Source of the DNA: Mycolicibacterium rhodesiae NBB3
Lineage (GTDB): Bacteria > Actinomycetota > Actinomycetes > Mycobacteriales > Mycobacteriaceae
Reading direction: 5' to 3'
NCBI RefSeq assembly: GCF_000230895.2
Contig: NC_016604.1
Span: 124,001 to 188,000 of the forward strand
DNA length: 64,000 nt
Made by a program: the position numbers and the translations under genes. Shown here piece after piece: positions 8,806 through 16,970 of the stretch (within the stretch, counting starts at the first letter, position 1; every line of letters begins with the position of its first letter). The notes under the pieces are model-generated. The model was not told the origin of the DNA. It was given only the letters and a program-made list of their open reading frames with translations, and did not search any database.

Positions 8806-9000
8806 TCAGCGCTCGCGGTAGTGCTTGAGCGCTTCTTTCATGCCGGCCAGTCGGCGCTCCATCACCTCGTCGCCCTCTCCCGCCTCGATCTTCTTGGCCA
8901 CCTCTGCGATTTCCTCGACCAGTCGGCCGGCCGCCTCATCACGGGTGAGAAGGTCCTGATCGACCCAGTCGTCCTTGGGGATGCGCTCGCTCGGGTCCAT
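8806..9000 (-). CDS. small acidic conserved hypothetical protein
   Basis: A 64-residue protein, MDPSERIPKDDW at the start, then a predicted amphipathic helix (LVEEIAEVAKKIEAGEGD). It has no signal peptide or membrane segment. I do not recognise a function. It is divergent from the amidohydrolase gene across site B and its end lies 4 bases from the convergent phosphotransferase-like gene. The divergent position and good start (ATG with upstream GAGGAAGAGC) support a real gene. Confidence 0.65.
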   Translation of the reverse strand: MDPSERIPKDDWVDQDLLTRDEAAGRLVEEIAEVAKKIEAGEGDEVMERRLAGMKEALKHYRER

Positions 9001-9031
9001 GTTCGCTCTTCCTCGTCATACGCGCTATAGT

Positions 9032-9056
9032 CAACTAAGCAAATTATGTTCAGTTG
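9032..9056 (+). promoter_or_regulatory. regulon site B (25-bp imperfect palindrome)
   Basis: CAACTAAGC, seven bases, then GTTCAGTTG. The outer CAACT/AGTTG arms are perfect. It matches the other eight copies at all invariant positions. It lies between the small hypothetical gene (minus) and the amidohydrolase gene (plus, start 9097). Confidence 0.65.
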
Positions 9057-9096
9057 TTCCATACAGCCTAGCAGCCGTGCATGGGAGGAACCCGCG

Positions 9097-10401
9097 ATGC
9101 CGCTCCAGCCGTCGATGAAACTTCTGTCCGTCGATGACCACCTGATCGAACCCCCGCACGTCTGGACCGATCGGCTGCCGAAAAAATACGTTGAGGACGG
9201 ACCCCGCATCGTGGAATTCCCGCGCGAGGGCAAGCCGCCGATGCACCAGTGGGTGTACGAGGGCCGCAGTTATCCCAACATCGGGCTGAACGCCGTTGCG
9301 GGTAAATCACCAGAAGAATTCGGTGTCGACCCGGTGCGTTACGACGACATGATCCCCGGGTGCTACGACCCGAAGGCCCGCCTCGCCGACATGGATATCG
9401 ACGGGGTGCACGCGATGCTCTGCTTCCCGTCGTTTCCGCGGTTCTGCGGGACCGTGTTCCTGGAAGGTCAGGACAAGGACTTGGCCCTGTTGTCCGTTCA
9501 GGCCTGGAACGATTTCTCACTCGATGAATGGTGCGCAAGCGATCCGGCGCGCTTCATTCCGATGATGATCAGTCCGCTGTGGGACACACAGCTGATGGTT
9601 GCGGAGATCGAGCGCAATGCCGCCAAGGGGTGCCGCGCTGTCGGTCTGCCCGACAACCCGATGAACCTCGGCCTGCCGAGCTTCCACACCGACCACTGGG
9701 AGCCGGTCTGGTCGGCCCTGGAGGAGACCAACATGACGGCCGTCATGCACTTCGGTTCCGGAGGCATGCCCCCGTCGACCGCACCCGAGGCGCCGTTCGC
9801 GGTGATGGTCACGCTTATGGGGACGACGTCGATGGCAGCAGCCATCGAGTTGGTCTTCTCCCCCGTATTTCACAAGCACCCGAACCTGAAAGTTGCGTTC
9901 TCCGAGGGCGGGATCGGTTGGATGCCGTATCTGATCGAGCGCGCGGACTACGTCTGGCGCAAGCACAAGTACTACCAGAACATCCATCCGACGATCGCGC
10001 CGTCCGAACTGTTCCGCCGAAACATCGCCGGCTGCTTCATCGAGGATGAAGTGGGTGTGGCGATGCGACACCAGATCGGCATCGACAACATCACCTGGGA
10101 GTGCGACTACCCGCATTCCGACTCGTTCTGGCCCAAGAGCCGAGCGCGTGCGGAGGAGATGCTGGCCGGTGTGCCCGACGAGGATGCCGCCAAGATCGTC
10201 GAACTCAATGCGCGGCGCTGGTATGCGTTCCCTGAGGAGGGCTTCAAGTCGTCCACCGCCGACAGCGGATGGCGCCCGAACAACGGCGCACCGCCCGAGT
10301 ACGACTACGACGCTGTCATGTCGGATCACGGCGGCGTCGGTTACGGAGCGTTCATCGAGAACCTCGCGAATCAGATGGCCAACAAAGAGGTCAAGAACTA
10401 G
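9097..10401 (+). CDS. amidohydrolase family 2 (metal-dependent hydrolase/decarboxylase fold)
   Basis: A 434-residue TIM-barrel protein of the Amidohydro_2 group. ATG 9097 follows GGGAGGAA with proper spacing; the 17-residue upstream extension runs over the operator and is rejected. Marks are SVDDHLIEPPHVW (the DxHxxEP start of this family), CFPSFPRFCG, MHFGSGGMPPS, and WECDYPHSDSFWPKS near residue 340. Relatives in mycobacteria are often beside fadE genes; hydrolysis of a ring or decarboxylation is possible but not shown. Its end overlaps the end of the convergent cyclase by 11 bases. Confidence 0.88.
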   Translation: MPLQPSMKLLSVDDHLIEPPHVWTDRLPKKYVEDGPRIVEFPREGKPPMHQWVYEGRSYPNIGLNAVAGKSPEEFGVDPVRYDDMIPGCYDPKARLADMDIDGVHAMLCFPSFPRFCGTVFLEGQDKDLALLSVQAWNDFSLDEWCASDPARFIPMMISPLWDTQLMVAEIERNAAKGCRAVGLPDNPMNLGLPSFHTDHWEPVWSALEETNMTAVMHFGSGGMPPSTAPEAPFAVMVTLMGTTSMAAAIELVFSPVFHKHPNLKVAFSEGGIGWMPYLIERADYVWRKHKYYQNIHPTIAPSELFRRNIAGCFIEDEVGVAMRHQIGIDNITWECDYPHSDSFWPKSRARAEEMLAGVPDEDAAKIVELNARRWYAFPEEGFKSSTADSGWRPNNGAPPEYDYDAVMSDHGGVGYGAFIENLANQMANKEVKN

Positions 10402-11878
10402 CGGCGGGGATCGCGATATCCGTAGGAGTGTCGCGACCGCGCAGCACTTGGCTCGTGACAACGCGCCAACGGTCAGCTTCAGAGGCGGTTGCTGCCCGTA
10501 GCGCCGCGCCTGAGGCGGCTATGCCCCCTTCGGATTTCGCGAATTCCGACAAGCGTGCCGCCTCGTTGACCGGATCGCCGATCACGGTGTACTCATAGCG
10601 ACGGAGATCCCCCACGTTGCCCGCGACCGCTGGGCCGGCTGAAACACCGATGCCCGCGGCGAGTTGCAAGTTGCGCTCGGACAAAGCATCTGACAGTTCC
10701 CGCGCGGCTGCCAGGGCGACGCCCGCGTGGTCGCCGACGGCCTGCGGCGCGCCGAAGATCGCCAGAACTGCATCGCCTTGAAACTTGTTGATCCAGCCGC
10801 GATGTCGCTCCACGATGTCCACCACCAAGGCGAAGAAGTCGTTCAGCAACGCGACGAGGTCCGGCGGACTCATCTTCGTCGCCATGCGCGTCGAGCCGAC
10901 CAGGTCCACGAACATGACCGCGACATCGTGGGTCGCGCCGCCCATTGCCGGTGCGCCCTCCGCTTCGGCGAGGCGTGCTACATCTCGGCCGACCTGTCTG
11001 CCGAAAAGGTCCCGTAGTCGTTCGCGCTCCCGCAGCCCTTCTGCCATCGAATTGAAGCCCGCCTGCAGCAAGCCGAGTTCGGATGCGTCGAACACAGGGA
11101 CCGTGACGTCATAGTCGCCGCGGCCGACACGCGACATGCCCGCGCGCACCTCATCGATGGGATCGGCCATAGTCGCGCCGGTAAACAGCGTCACAGCAAG
11201 GCCACTCAACAAAGCCGCACCGCCCAATCCGAGGACCACTACGGCGAGCCGATTGCCGGGGTAGTCCACGACCAGCGCACTGGCGGCGGCGAGTAGCACC
11301 ATTGACAACGGGACACCGGTTCCCACCACCCACGCCGCGAGCGCCCGCATCCGAAGGCCAAGGCGCTGCTGGCGGACCGGCGGGTCTTCGGTCAGCACCG
11401 GCGCTACAAGCGGACGCAACACTCGGGTGCACCACCAATATGTGAGCGTCGCAGTCACCGTCGCGCCCGACAATGTCGCGACACCAAGAGTCGTCGCCAG
11501 CCAGGGCCTCGTCAAATTAACGACGACCAGCAGAACGACCGCCCCCGTCCACACAGCGGCACCACCGGCTGTCAGGCACGCGGGGATGCGCGTGAGCAGC
11601 GTGTGCCGCTGCGCCGGCGACGCGTTCGAGCGTGAAGTCGTGCACCACAGTCCCCAGAGGGCTGCCATCGGCACGACGACCGCGCAATAGACCGCCGACG
11701 CGATGACGTTGGTCCGCAATGCCGTTGGGTCACCAAGCGCTGCACCCGTGGGAAGCGCGCGCGAGGTCATCACCCCGATGATGGAGGCGCCCAACATGCT
11801 GGGTACGAGGGTCCCCACCGTCAGCATCGCTCGAGTGGCCCGGTTGACGGCGAACTCTCGACCGCGCAAGAACCTCAC
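10391..11878 (-). CDS. membrane-bound class III adenylate cyclase with HAMP domain
   Basis: A 495-residue protein. The N-terminal half has several hydrophobic segments (about residues 15-245), then a HAMP linker (PIDEVRAGMSRVGRGDYDVTV, about 250-290), then a cyclase homology domain. Catalytic residues are visible: metal Asp in FVDLVGSTRM and in FQGDAVLAIFG, substrate Lys in NKFQGD, and Asn/Arg in VNEAARL. All appear present, so it is probably active and makes cAMP. It resembles the Rv1318c/Rv3645 group. GTG start overlaps the stop of the NTF2-like gene. It is the last gene of a long minus-strand catabolic operon, an unusual place for a signalling enzyme. Confidence 0.93.
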   Translation of the reverse strand: MRFLRGREFAVNRATRAMLTVGTLVPSMLGASIIGVMTSRALPTGAALGDPTALRTNVIASAVYCAVVVPMAALWGLWCTTSRSNASPAQRHTLLTRIPACLTAGGAAVWTGAVVLLVVVNLTRPWLATTLGVATLSGATVTATLTYWWCTRVLRPLVAPVLTEDPPVRQQRLGLRMRALAAWVVGTGVPLSMVLLAAASALVVDYPGNRLAVVVLGLGGAALLSGLAVTLFTGATMADPIDEVRAGMSRVGRGDYDVTVPVFDASELGLLQAGFNSMAEGLRERERLRDLFGRQVGRDVARLAEAEGAPAMGGATHDVAVMFVDLVGSTRMATKMSPPDLVALLNDFFALVVDIVERHRGWINKFQGDAVLAIFGAPQAVGDHAGVALAAARELSDALSERNLQLAAGIGVSAGPAVAGNVGDLRRYEYTVIGDPVNEAARLSEFAKSEGGIAASGAALRAATASEADRWRVVTSQVLRGRDTPTDIAIPAASS

Positions 11879-12411
11879 GGCACAGTCTTACTCCGCTTTT
11901 GCCACCAAGCGGTGAACTCGTGATCCGCGAGAGGGATGTCCCCGACGCCGATCTGATTTCGTGGCCAGTCCGCGGCTTCTTGCTCGAGCGGCGACCGCGG
12001 ATGTGCGACGCCGTACCACAATCGATGACGACGTTTGGCGAACAGCCACCGCCCGGCCACCTGCTCGTAGGTGTCCTCGTATTTGATCAGCTGTTCCAAA
12101 AAGCCGTCGGTTCGTTCCTGGGCGTAGCAATGCGCCCAAACTTGACCCCGCGCGTGCACGTCGTCGTCGAACTCGACGAGATGGTTGGCCACGAGAATCA
12201 CCGCGAACAAGCTCCCTGTCATGCTGTCGACCATCAGCCTGCGCAAGCCGTCCGGACCGTCCCCATAGGAGCCGAACCGTGCACTGGGCGAGAAGAGTTC
12301 GGCCATGGCATCAACGTCGCGCGATTCGACTGCCGCAGCGTACTTGTACGGCAAATCCCGAATCTCGTTGAGAGACAGAAGTTTCGCTAGCTGTCGGTCG
12401 ACATCGGACAT
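11875..12411 (-). CDS. NTF2/SnoaL-like domain protein
   Basis: A 178-residue cone-fold protein. It has the usual N-terminal helix IRDLPYKYAAAVESRDVDAMAELFSP and a C-terminal strand region VAGRWLFAKRRHRLWYG. Proteins of this group are small isomerases, hydratases or accessory proteins; the Asp-rich helix is conserved, but I cannot name a reaction. It is in the operon between an SDR and the adenylate cyclase gene. Two or more relatives occur in this island (24.0, 30.9 and 37 kb). Confidence 0.8.
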   Translation of the reverse strand: MSDVDRQLAKLLSLNEIRDLPYKYAAAVESRDVDAMAELFSPSARFGSYGDGPDGLRRLMVDSMTGSLFAVILVANHLVEFDDDVHARGQVWAHCYAQERTDGFLEQLIKYEDTYEQVAGRWLFAKRRHRLWYGVAHPRSPLEQEAADWPRNQIGVGDIPLADHEFTAWWQKRSKTVP

Positions 12412-12415
12412 GGCA

Positions 12416-13192
12416 TCAACCTCCGGTGACGTTTATGTCTTGGCCGGTGATTGCCGAGGCGGCATCTGACGCCAACCACATGGACACCTCAGCGACCTCA
12501 TCAGGCTGCACCAACCGGTTGAGCTTGTTCATTTCTGCCAACCGCTTGCGCACGACGCTGGGATCCACTCCCTCGGCCGCTGCCCGTCGCCCGACGTAGG
12601 CGTCGAACAGCTGACCCGCAACGCTCCCGATGATCAGGCAGTTGACCCGAATACCGTTGGAGCCCAGTTCCAACGCCATCGTCTGTGAGAGCGCAGACAG
12701 GCCGAGCTTGGCGGCCGCATAGTGCGCCTTATTCGGCTGCACGTTTCTGGAGGCCGCCGACGACATGAACTGAATATTGCCCCGACCTGCGGGCAGCATC
12801 GCCTGGTTCAGCGCCTCGCGAGACAGCACCATGGGAGCGACCAGATTGGTCGCCAGTACATCGTTCCAGTTGGCGATCGACGCCTCATGCACGGCCTCAT
12901 CGGTGCCCGGAGTAGCCGCATTGTTGATCAGTACGTCTAGACGGCCCCAGCGGGCGATGATGTCGGCGACCAGGCCACGGCACGAGTCCTCCTCACGGAT
13001 GTCCGCGACATGAATTGACGCGTCACCGCCCTCCTCTGCGATGTTCTCCGCGGTGATCGCAAGCTCCTCCGACCGTCGCGCGACCAGTGCAACCAGGGCG
13101 CCGCGACGCGCATATCGTCGCGCGAGCACCCGACCAATACCTCCACTGGCACCGGTGACGACGACCACCTGTCCGGAAAAGTCGGCACTCAC
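12416..13192 (-). CDS. short-chain dehydrogenase/reductase (SDR)
   Basis: A 258-residue classical SDR. Motifs: TGASGGIGRVLARRYA (coenzyme loop), VADIRE, NNAATPG in place of NNAG, SSAAS, and YAAAK with Tyr and Lys. It ends ITGQDINVTGG. The region after the glycine loop has ARRSEE, which suggests NADP(H). It has a GTG start right after the stop of the next SDR upstream. A 3-hydroxyacyl-CoA or alcohol dehydrogenase role fits the context. Confidence 0.9.
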   Translation of the reverse strand: MSADFSGQVVVVTGASGGIGRVLARRYARRGALVALVARRSEELAITAENIAEEGGDASIHVADIREEDSCRGLVADIIARWGRLDVLINNAATPGTDEAVHEASIANWNDVLATNLVAPMVLSREALNQAMLPAGRGNIQFMSSAASRNVQPNKAHYAAAKLGLSALSQTMALELGSNGIRVNCLIIGSVAGQLFDAYVGRRAAAEGVDPSVVRKRLAEMNKLNRLVQPDEVAEVSMWLASDAASAITGQDINVTGG

Positions 13193-13194
13193 CG

Positions 13195-14016
13195 CTAGCC
13201 GTCCAACAGCATTTTGGCCATGGGTGTACCGGCCGGGAAGGCCTCCGTGATGCCGGCACTGAGATATCCAGAATCCGTGATCATCGTGATTCCGTTGACG
13301 ACGCTCGCGGCATCACTGCACAAGAACAGGAGGGGGTAGGCCTGCTCCATCGGCGTGGCCGCCCCAACTCCGACCTTCGCGCGGTAGTCAGCACCGAAGT
13401 CCAGCCACAACTCGGCGTTGGCCTGAGCCAGTGGAGTGTCCGTCGGTCCCGGACAGATCGCATTGATACGGATGCCGTCGGTGATGAATCCCATGGCCTC
13501 TCTGGCGACATAGGCACACACCGCCTGCTTGGTGAACATGTAGTGCGCGCACTTGTTGTCGATTGCCCACGCCGTAGCCGTATCGAAGTCCATGATGTCG
13601 AGAAACTCGTTGAGCTGTGCCATATTCGACCGCCATGCCAGACCGGCGGCCGACGAGATGAAGGCGATGGCACTGCCACGGGGCAGCATGCCGTTGGCGC
13701 GAAATCGCTCGATCAGATAGCGGTGACCGATGAAGTTGATGCGCTCGATACCTTCACCGTCGGCAACACCGGCACATGCAAACAACGCGTCCACGGTCCC
13801 GCCACACTCGGCGACCGCCGCATCGATGCTCTTCGCGTCTGCGAGGTTGACGTGGACCGCCGTCGTTCCAGGGAGGTCCGCCGACGCGTAGTCCATCACG
13901 ACAACCTCCGCGCCCGCATCGAGTGCCAATCGCGCCGTCGCATTCCCCATCCCGGTGGCCCCGCCCACTACCAACACACGCTTACCGCGATAGGAGAAAG
14001 CATCGAACAGGCTCAT
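13195..14016 (-). CDS. SDR, hydroxysteroid-dehydrogenase-like
   Basis: A 273-residue SDR of the group that resembles bacterial 3-alpha-hydroxysteroid dehydrogenases. Motifs: VVGGATGMGNATARLA, VMDYAS (Asp suggests NAD), CAGVADGEG, ISSAAGLAW, then a long insert (about residues 140-165) before the Tyr/Lys helix region YMFTKQAVCAYVAREA. YMFTK supplies the YxxxK. The insert before the catalytic Tyr is the group's hallmark. It is in the operon with an enoyl-CoA hydratase and a P450 gene. Start ATG after GGAGACCAC. Confidence 0.88.
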   Translation of the reverse strand: MSLFDAFSYRGKRVLVVGGATGMGNATARLALDAGAEVVVMDYASADLPGTTAVHVNLADAKSIDAAVAECGGTVDALFACAGVADGEGIERINFIGHRYLIERFRANGMLPRGSAIAFISSAAGLAWRSNMAQLNEFLDIMDFDTATAWAIDNKCAHYMFTKQAVCAYVAREAMGFITDGIRINAICPGPTDTPLAQANAELWLDFGADYRAKVGVGAATPMEQAYPLLFLCSDAASVVNGITMITDSGYLSAGITEAFPAGTPMAKMLLDG

Positions 14017-14064
14017 GTGGTCTCCAGAAGGGTAGAAGGTGACAGGTCTGCGATGAAGCGCCGG

Positions 14065-14865
14065 CTACCGACCTTGGAACCGCGGGTCGCGCTTTTCGGT
14101 GAATGCTGCGACCCCTTCGGCGACATCGGAGGTATTGGCGACCTGCTCGACCAGCAGCGCCTCACTGACGAATGCCGATGCCCGATCGACATCGAGGGCC
14201 TGATTGAGCATCATCTTCGCCGCGGCCAATGCCCGGGTCGGCCCGCTTGCGAGTCGATGCGCCCACTCGGACACGACGTCGCGTAGTTCGTCGTGGTCGG
14301 CAACAAGCTCGTTGACGAGGCCGATGCGATGCGCTTCAGTTGCCGACAACTCCTCGCCGAACAAGACCAGCCTCTTGGCGACGTTGAACGGCACCTTCCG
14401 GGTCAAGAGGTATGCGGCGCCGCCGTCGGGCGCGAGACCTCTGCGGACGAACAGTTCGATGATTCGCGCGGATTCCACCGCCACGACGAGGTCACAAGCG
14501 AGCACCATGCTGGCGCCGACCCCTGCCGCGACTCCGTTGAGCGCACAGATCACCGGCTTGTCGCAGTCCAGCAGCGCTGCGACCACGGCCTGGGATCCGG
14601 TACGCAGGATTCTGGCCGCATCGCCGGCGATCCGGTCTTGGCTCGGTCGCATATTCGGGTCGCGCAGATTTGGGCCTGTGCAGAAATGCCGTTCACCGGT
14701 TCCGGTGAAAACGACGGCCCGAATTTCGGGATCAGCCGATGCCGAGGTCAAGTTGTCGATCAACTCGCGTTGCATCGCACGGGTGACGGAATTCCCGACC
14801 TCGGGGCGGTCGAGCACCAACCACCGCACACCGGCCTCCGACCGAACCGTTAGTCCGGTGGTCAC
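14065..14865 (-). CDS. enoyl-CoA hydratase/isomerase family protein
   Basis: A 266-residue crotonase-fold protein. Oxyanion-hole regions are GTGERHFCTGPNLRD and NGVAAGVGASMVLACDLV. The position of the second catalytic Glu has APDGGAAYLL, that is Asp-Gly-Gly, which is frequent in isomerase-like members. The GTG start overlaps the P450 stop (GTGA), so the two are translated together. The product is probably a hydratase or double-bond isomerase for an enoyl-CoA of this pathway. Confidence 0.9.
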   Translation of the reverse strand: MTTGLTVRSEAGVRWLVLDRPEVGNSVTRAMQRELIDNLTSASADPEIRAVVFTGTGERHFCTGPNLRDPNMRPSQDRIAGDAARILRTGSQAVVAALLDCDKPVICALNGVAAGVGASMVLACDLVVAVESARIIELFVRRGLAPDGGAAYLLTRKVPFNVAKRLVLFGEELSATEAHRIGLVNELVADHDELRDVVSEWAHRLASGPTRALAAAKMMLNQALDVDRASAFVSEALLVEQVANTSDVAEGVAAFTEKRDPRFQGR

Positions 14866-16058
14866 AGCTTCACGGGAACACTGGCGGGACCGCGCACCGA
14901 GTTCGTATGCACATACGCCACCTCAGCCTCGTCAACCTCCCAGCTCGGGAACCGCTTGAGGGTCTCCTCGATGGCGACACGCGCCTCCAGCCGCGCGAGC
15001 GCAGCGCCGAGGCAGAAGTGCGAGCCGTGCCCGAAGCTGATATGTCGGATGCCGGTGCGCGTCACGTCGAACGTATCGGCGTCGACGTACTGACGCTCGT
15101 CGCGTCCGGCCGACCCGGTCAGCAGCGCGACCTTGGATCCCTCGGGAATTACGGTGTCGTGATAGGTGGTGTCGCGCAGCGAATAACGGCCTTGAATTGG
15201 CGACGGTGCGTCATAGCGCAGCAATTCCTCGACCGCTCCGCCGATGAGTCCGGGATCCTCCACCAATTTCGCGCGCTGATCCGGATTGCGGGCCAGCGTC
15301 AGCGCCGCCCAACCGAGCAGGCGTGCGACGGTCTCGTTGCCCGCCACGTTGACCATCGCGATGAACACCAGCAGCTCGCCGTCATCGAGCCGGCGCGGGT
15401 CGACGTCGGGCATCACGAGATCGGAATCCATGAGATCGCTGACGATGTCGGCGGTGCGATGCTGCCGTCGCAGTTCGATCTGCTGACGGTAATAATCGAA
15501 CAGCTTTGCCGAGGCTTCGTCGCCGGCGGCATTGCGCTCCGACTCACCCTCGTCGCGATGGACCTGCGCGTCGGACCACACGCGGAGGTTGTCGTGATCT
15601 TCTTCGGGAAACCCGAGCAGCGAACTGATCACCATCACCGGCAGTTTGGCCGAGAAGTCACGCACATAGTCGAATCCGTCGGCGCCCACGTACTGATCCA
15701 GGTACCCGCGGCACAGCTCGCGGACGTAATCCTCCAGCTTGGCGATTCTGCTCCGAAAGAACGTGCGGTTGACCATCTTGCGCAACGCAGTGTGGTCCGG
15801 CGGATCCATCATGATCATCGCTTTGGGCGATCCCCACGGATCCTCGGTGATCATGTCAAGGGTGATGCCGTGCTCGGAGGAAAACGCCTCGGTGTCGAGC
15901 GACGCCGTCATGACATCGTCGAACCGGCTCAGCGCGTAGAAGTCGTACTCCGGGTTGTAGTAGACCGGCGCTTCATCTCGCATCCGTTTCCACACCGAGT
16001 ACGGTTCGGCGTGCAGGCTGCGGTCAAAAGGGTCCCACCGCAGGTCCGTCGTCGTCAT
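14862..16058 (-). CDS. cytochrome P450
   Basis: A 398-residue soluble bacterial P450. The start is ATG giving MTTTDLRWDPF; a longer frame upstream crosses site C. The I-helix is NVAGNETVARLLG, with Asn-Glu-Thr, ExxR is EELLRY, and the heme ligand Cys is in FGHGSHFCLGAALARLE. It would hydroxylate the substrate or an intermediate using electrons from a ferredoxin, possibly the 3Fe-4S protein at 5.0 kb. It is the first gene of a seven-gene minus-strand run ending with the adenylate cyclase. I do not assign a CYP family. Confidence 0.95.
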   Translation of the reverse strand: MTTTDLRWDPFDRSLHAEPYSVWKRMRDEAPVYYNPEYDFYALSRFDDVMTASLDTEAFSSEHGITLDMITEDPWGSPKAMIMMDPPDHTALRKMVNRTFFRSRIAKLEDYVRELCRGYLDQYVGADGFDYVRDFSAKLPVMVISSLLGFPEEDHDNLRVWSDAQVHRDEGESERNAAGDEASAKLFDYYRQQIELRRQHRTADIVSDLMDSDLVMPDVDPRRLDDGELLVFIAMVNVAGNETVARLLGWAALTLARNPDQRAKLVEDPGLIGGAVEELLRYDAPSPIQGRYSLRDTTYHDTVIPEGSKVALLTGSAGRDERQYVDADTFDVTRTGIRHISFGHGSHFCLGAALARLEARVAIEETLKRFPSWEVDEAEVAYVHTNSVRGPASVPVKL

Positions 16059-16081
16059 CGGCACCGTCCTTCCAAGTAGAA

Positions 16082-16106
16082 CACTATTACATAATATGTT
16101 TAATTG
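16082..16106 (+). promoter_or_regulatory. regulon site C (25-bp imperfect palindrome)
   Basis: CACTATTAC, seven bases, then GTTTAATTG. It keeps C9, T16-G17-T18, T23 and G25. It lies between the P450 gene (minus, start 16058) and an enoyl-CoA hydratase gene (plus, start 16156), so it may control two long operons. Confidence 0.6.
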
Positions 16107-16155
16107 CACTACCATCAGAATGCCCGGAGCGGCGCCGTTGAGGAGGACATAGCAG

Positions 16156-16968
16156 GTGGAAACGCGGGAGTTAGACCACGTCGTATACGAAAAGGACGGG
16201 CCGATCGCGCGCATCATCCTCAACAACCCAGAGCGCGCCAACGCCCAGACCTCTGAGATGGTGCACAGCGTCAACACAGCGCTTGATGATGCGCAGTACG
16301 ACTACGACATCAAGGTGGTCATCATCAAGGCCAACGGCAAGGGGTTCTGCTCGGGTCACGTTCCGGACGGCAGCTACCCGGAGTTCAAAGCGGAACTCGA
16401 GGCTTCCGGCAAGGTCTGGCGTTCGGCCGCCCAGCTGTTCCTGTGGCCGGTGCTCAAGCTGTGGGAGTTCCCGAAACCGGTGATCTCCCAAGTACATGGA
16501 TATGCCATCGGCGGCGGAACCACGTGGGCGCTGATCCCCGAAATCACGGTATGCAGCGACGACGCCTGGTTCCAGATGCCACTGGTGCCCGGATTCGGAC
16601 TGCCTGGTTCTGAGACGATGTTCGAGCCGTGGGTGTTCATGAACTACAAGCGTGCCGCGGAGTACCTGTACACCGCGCAGAAGATTTCTGCGGACCAGGC
16701 GCTTGAATTCGGCTTGGTCAACCGCGTCGTACCGCGTGACCAGCTGGAGTCGGAGGTGGAGGAACTCGCGGCCAAGATCGCCAAGGCACCGCTGATCACA
16801 CTGCAGGCGACCAAGGCCGGCATCCTGCGCGCATGGGAGAACATGGGCTTCCGCACGCATCAACAGGCCAGCAATGACCTGCAAGCGGTGGTCACGGGTT
16901 CGAAGGAATTCCAGGACTACATGGTGGAGCTGATGAAGAAGGCCGCCAAGCCGTCGGACCGGGTTTGA
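16156..16968 (+). CDS. enoyl-CoA hydratase/isomerase family protein
   Basis: A 270-residue crotonase-fold protein. GTG start preceded by GAGGAGGA at a good distance. Oxyanion regions are NGKGFCSGHVPDG and HGYAIGGGTTWALIPEI. Downstream FQMPLVPGFGLPGSETMF takes the place of the usual FGQPEI segment, so the second catalytic acid is not obvious, and hydration may not be the reaction. It opens a plus-strand pair with an alpha-type FadE. It has no close look-alike among the other hydratases in this window. Confidence 0.88.
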   Translation: METRELDHVVYEKDGPIARIILNNPERANAQTSEMVHSVNTALDDAQYDYDIKVVIIKANGKGFCSGHVPDGSYPEFKAELEASGKVWRSAAQLFLWPVLKLWEFPKPVISQVHGYAIGGGTTWALIPEITVCSDDAWFQMPLVPGFGLPGSETMFEPWVFMNYKRAAEYLYTAQKISADQALEFGLVNRVVPRDQLESEVEELAAKIAKAPLITLQATKAGILRAWENMGFRTHQQASNDLQAVVTGSKEFQDYMVELMKKAAKPSDRV

Positions 16969-16970
16969 TC

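Noticed and set aside
9517..10461. Minus-strand open frame of 314 codons opposite the amidohydrolase
   Set aside because: Shadow frame; the plus-strand amidohydrolase has a good start and family motifs.
14907..16079. Plus-strand open frame of 390 codons opposite the P450
   Set aside because: Shadow of the P450 gene, which has a complete heme motif on the other strand.
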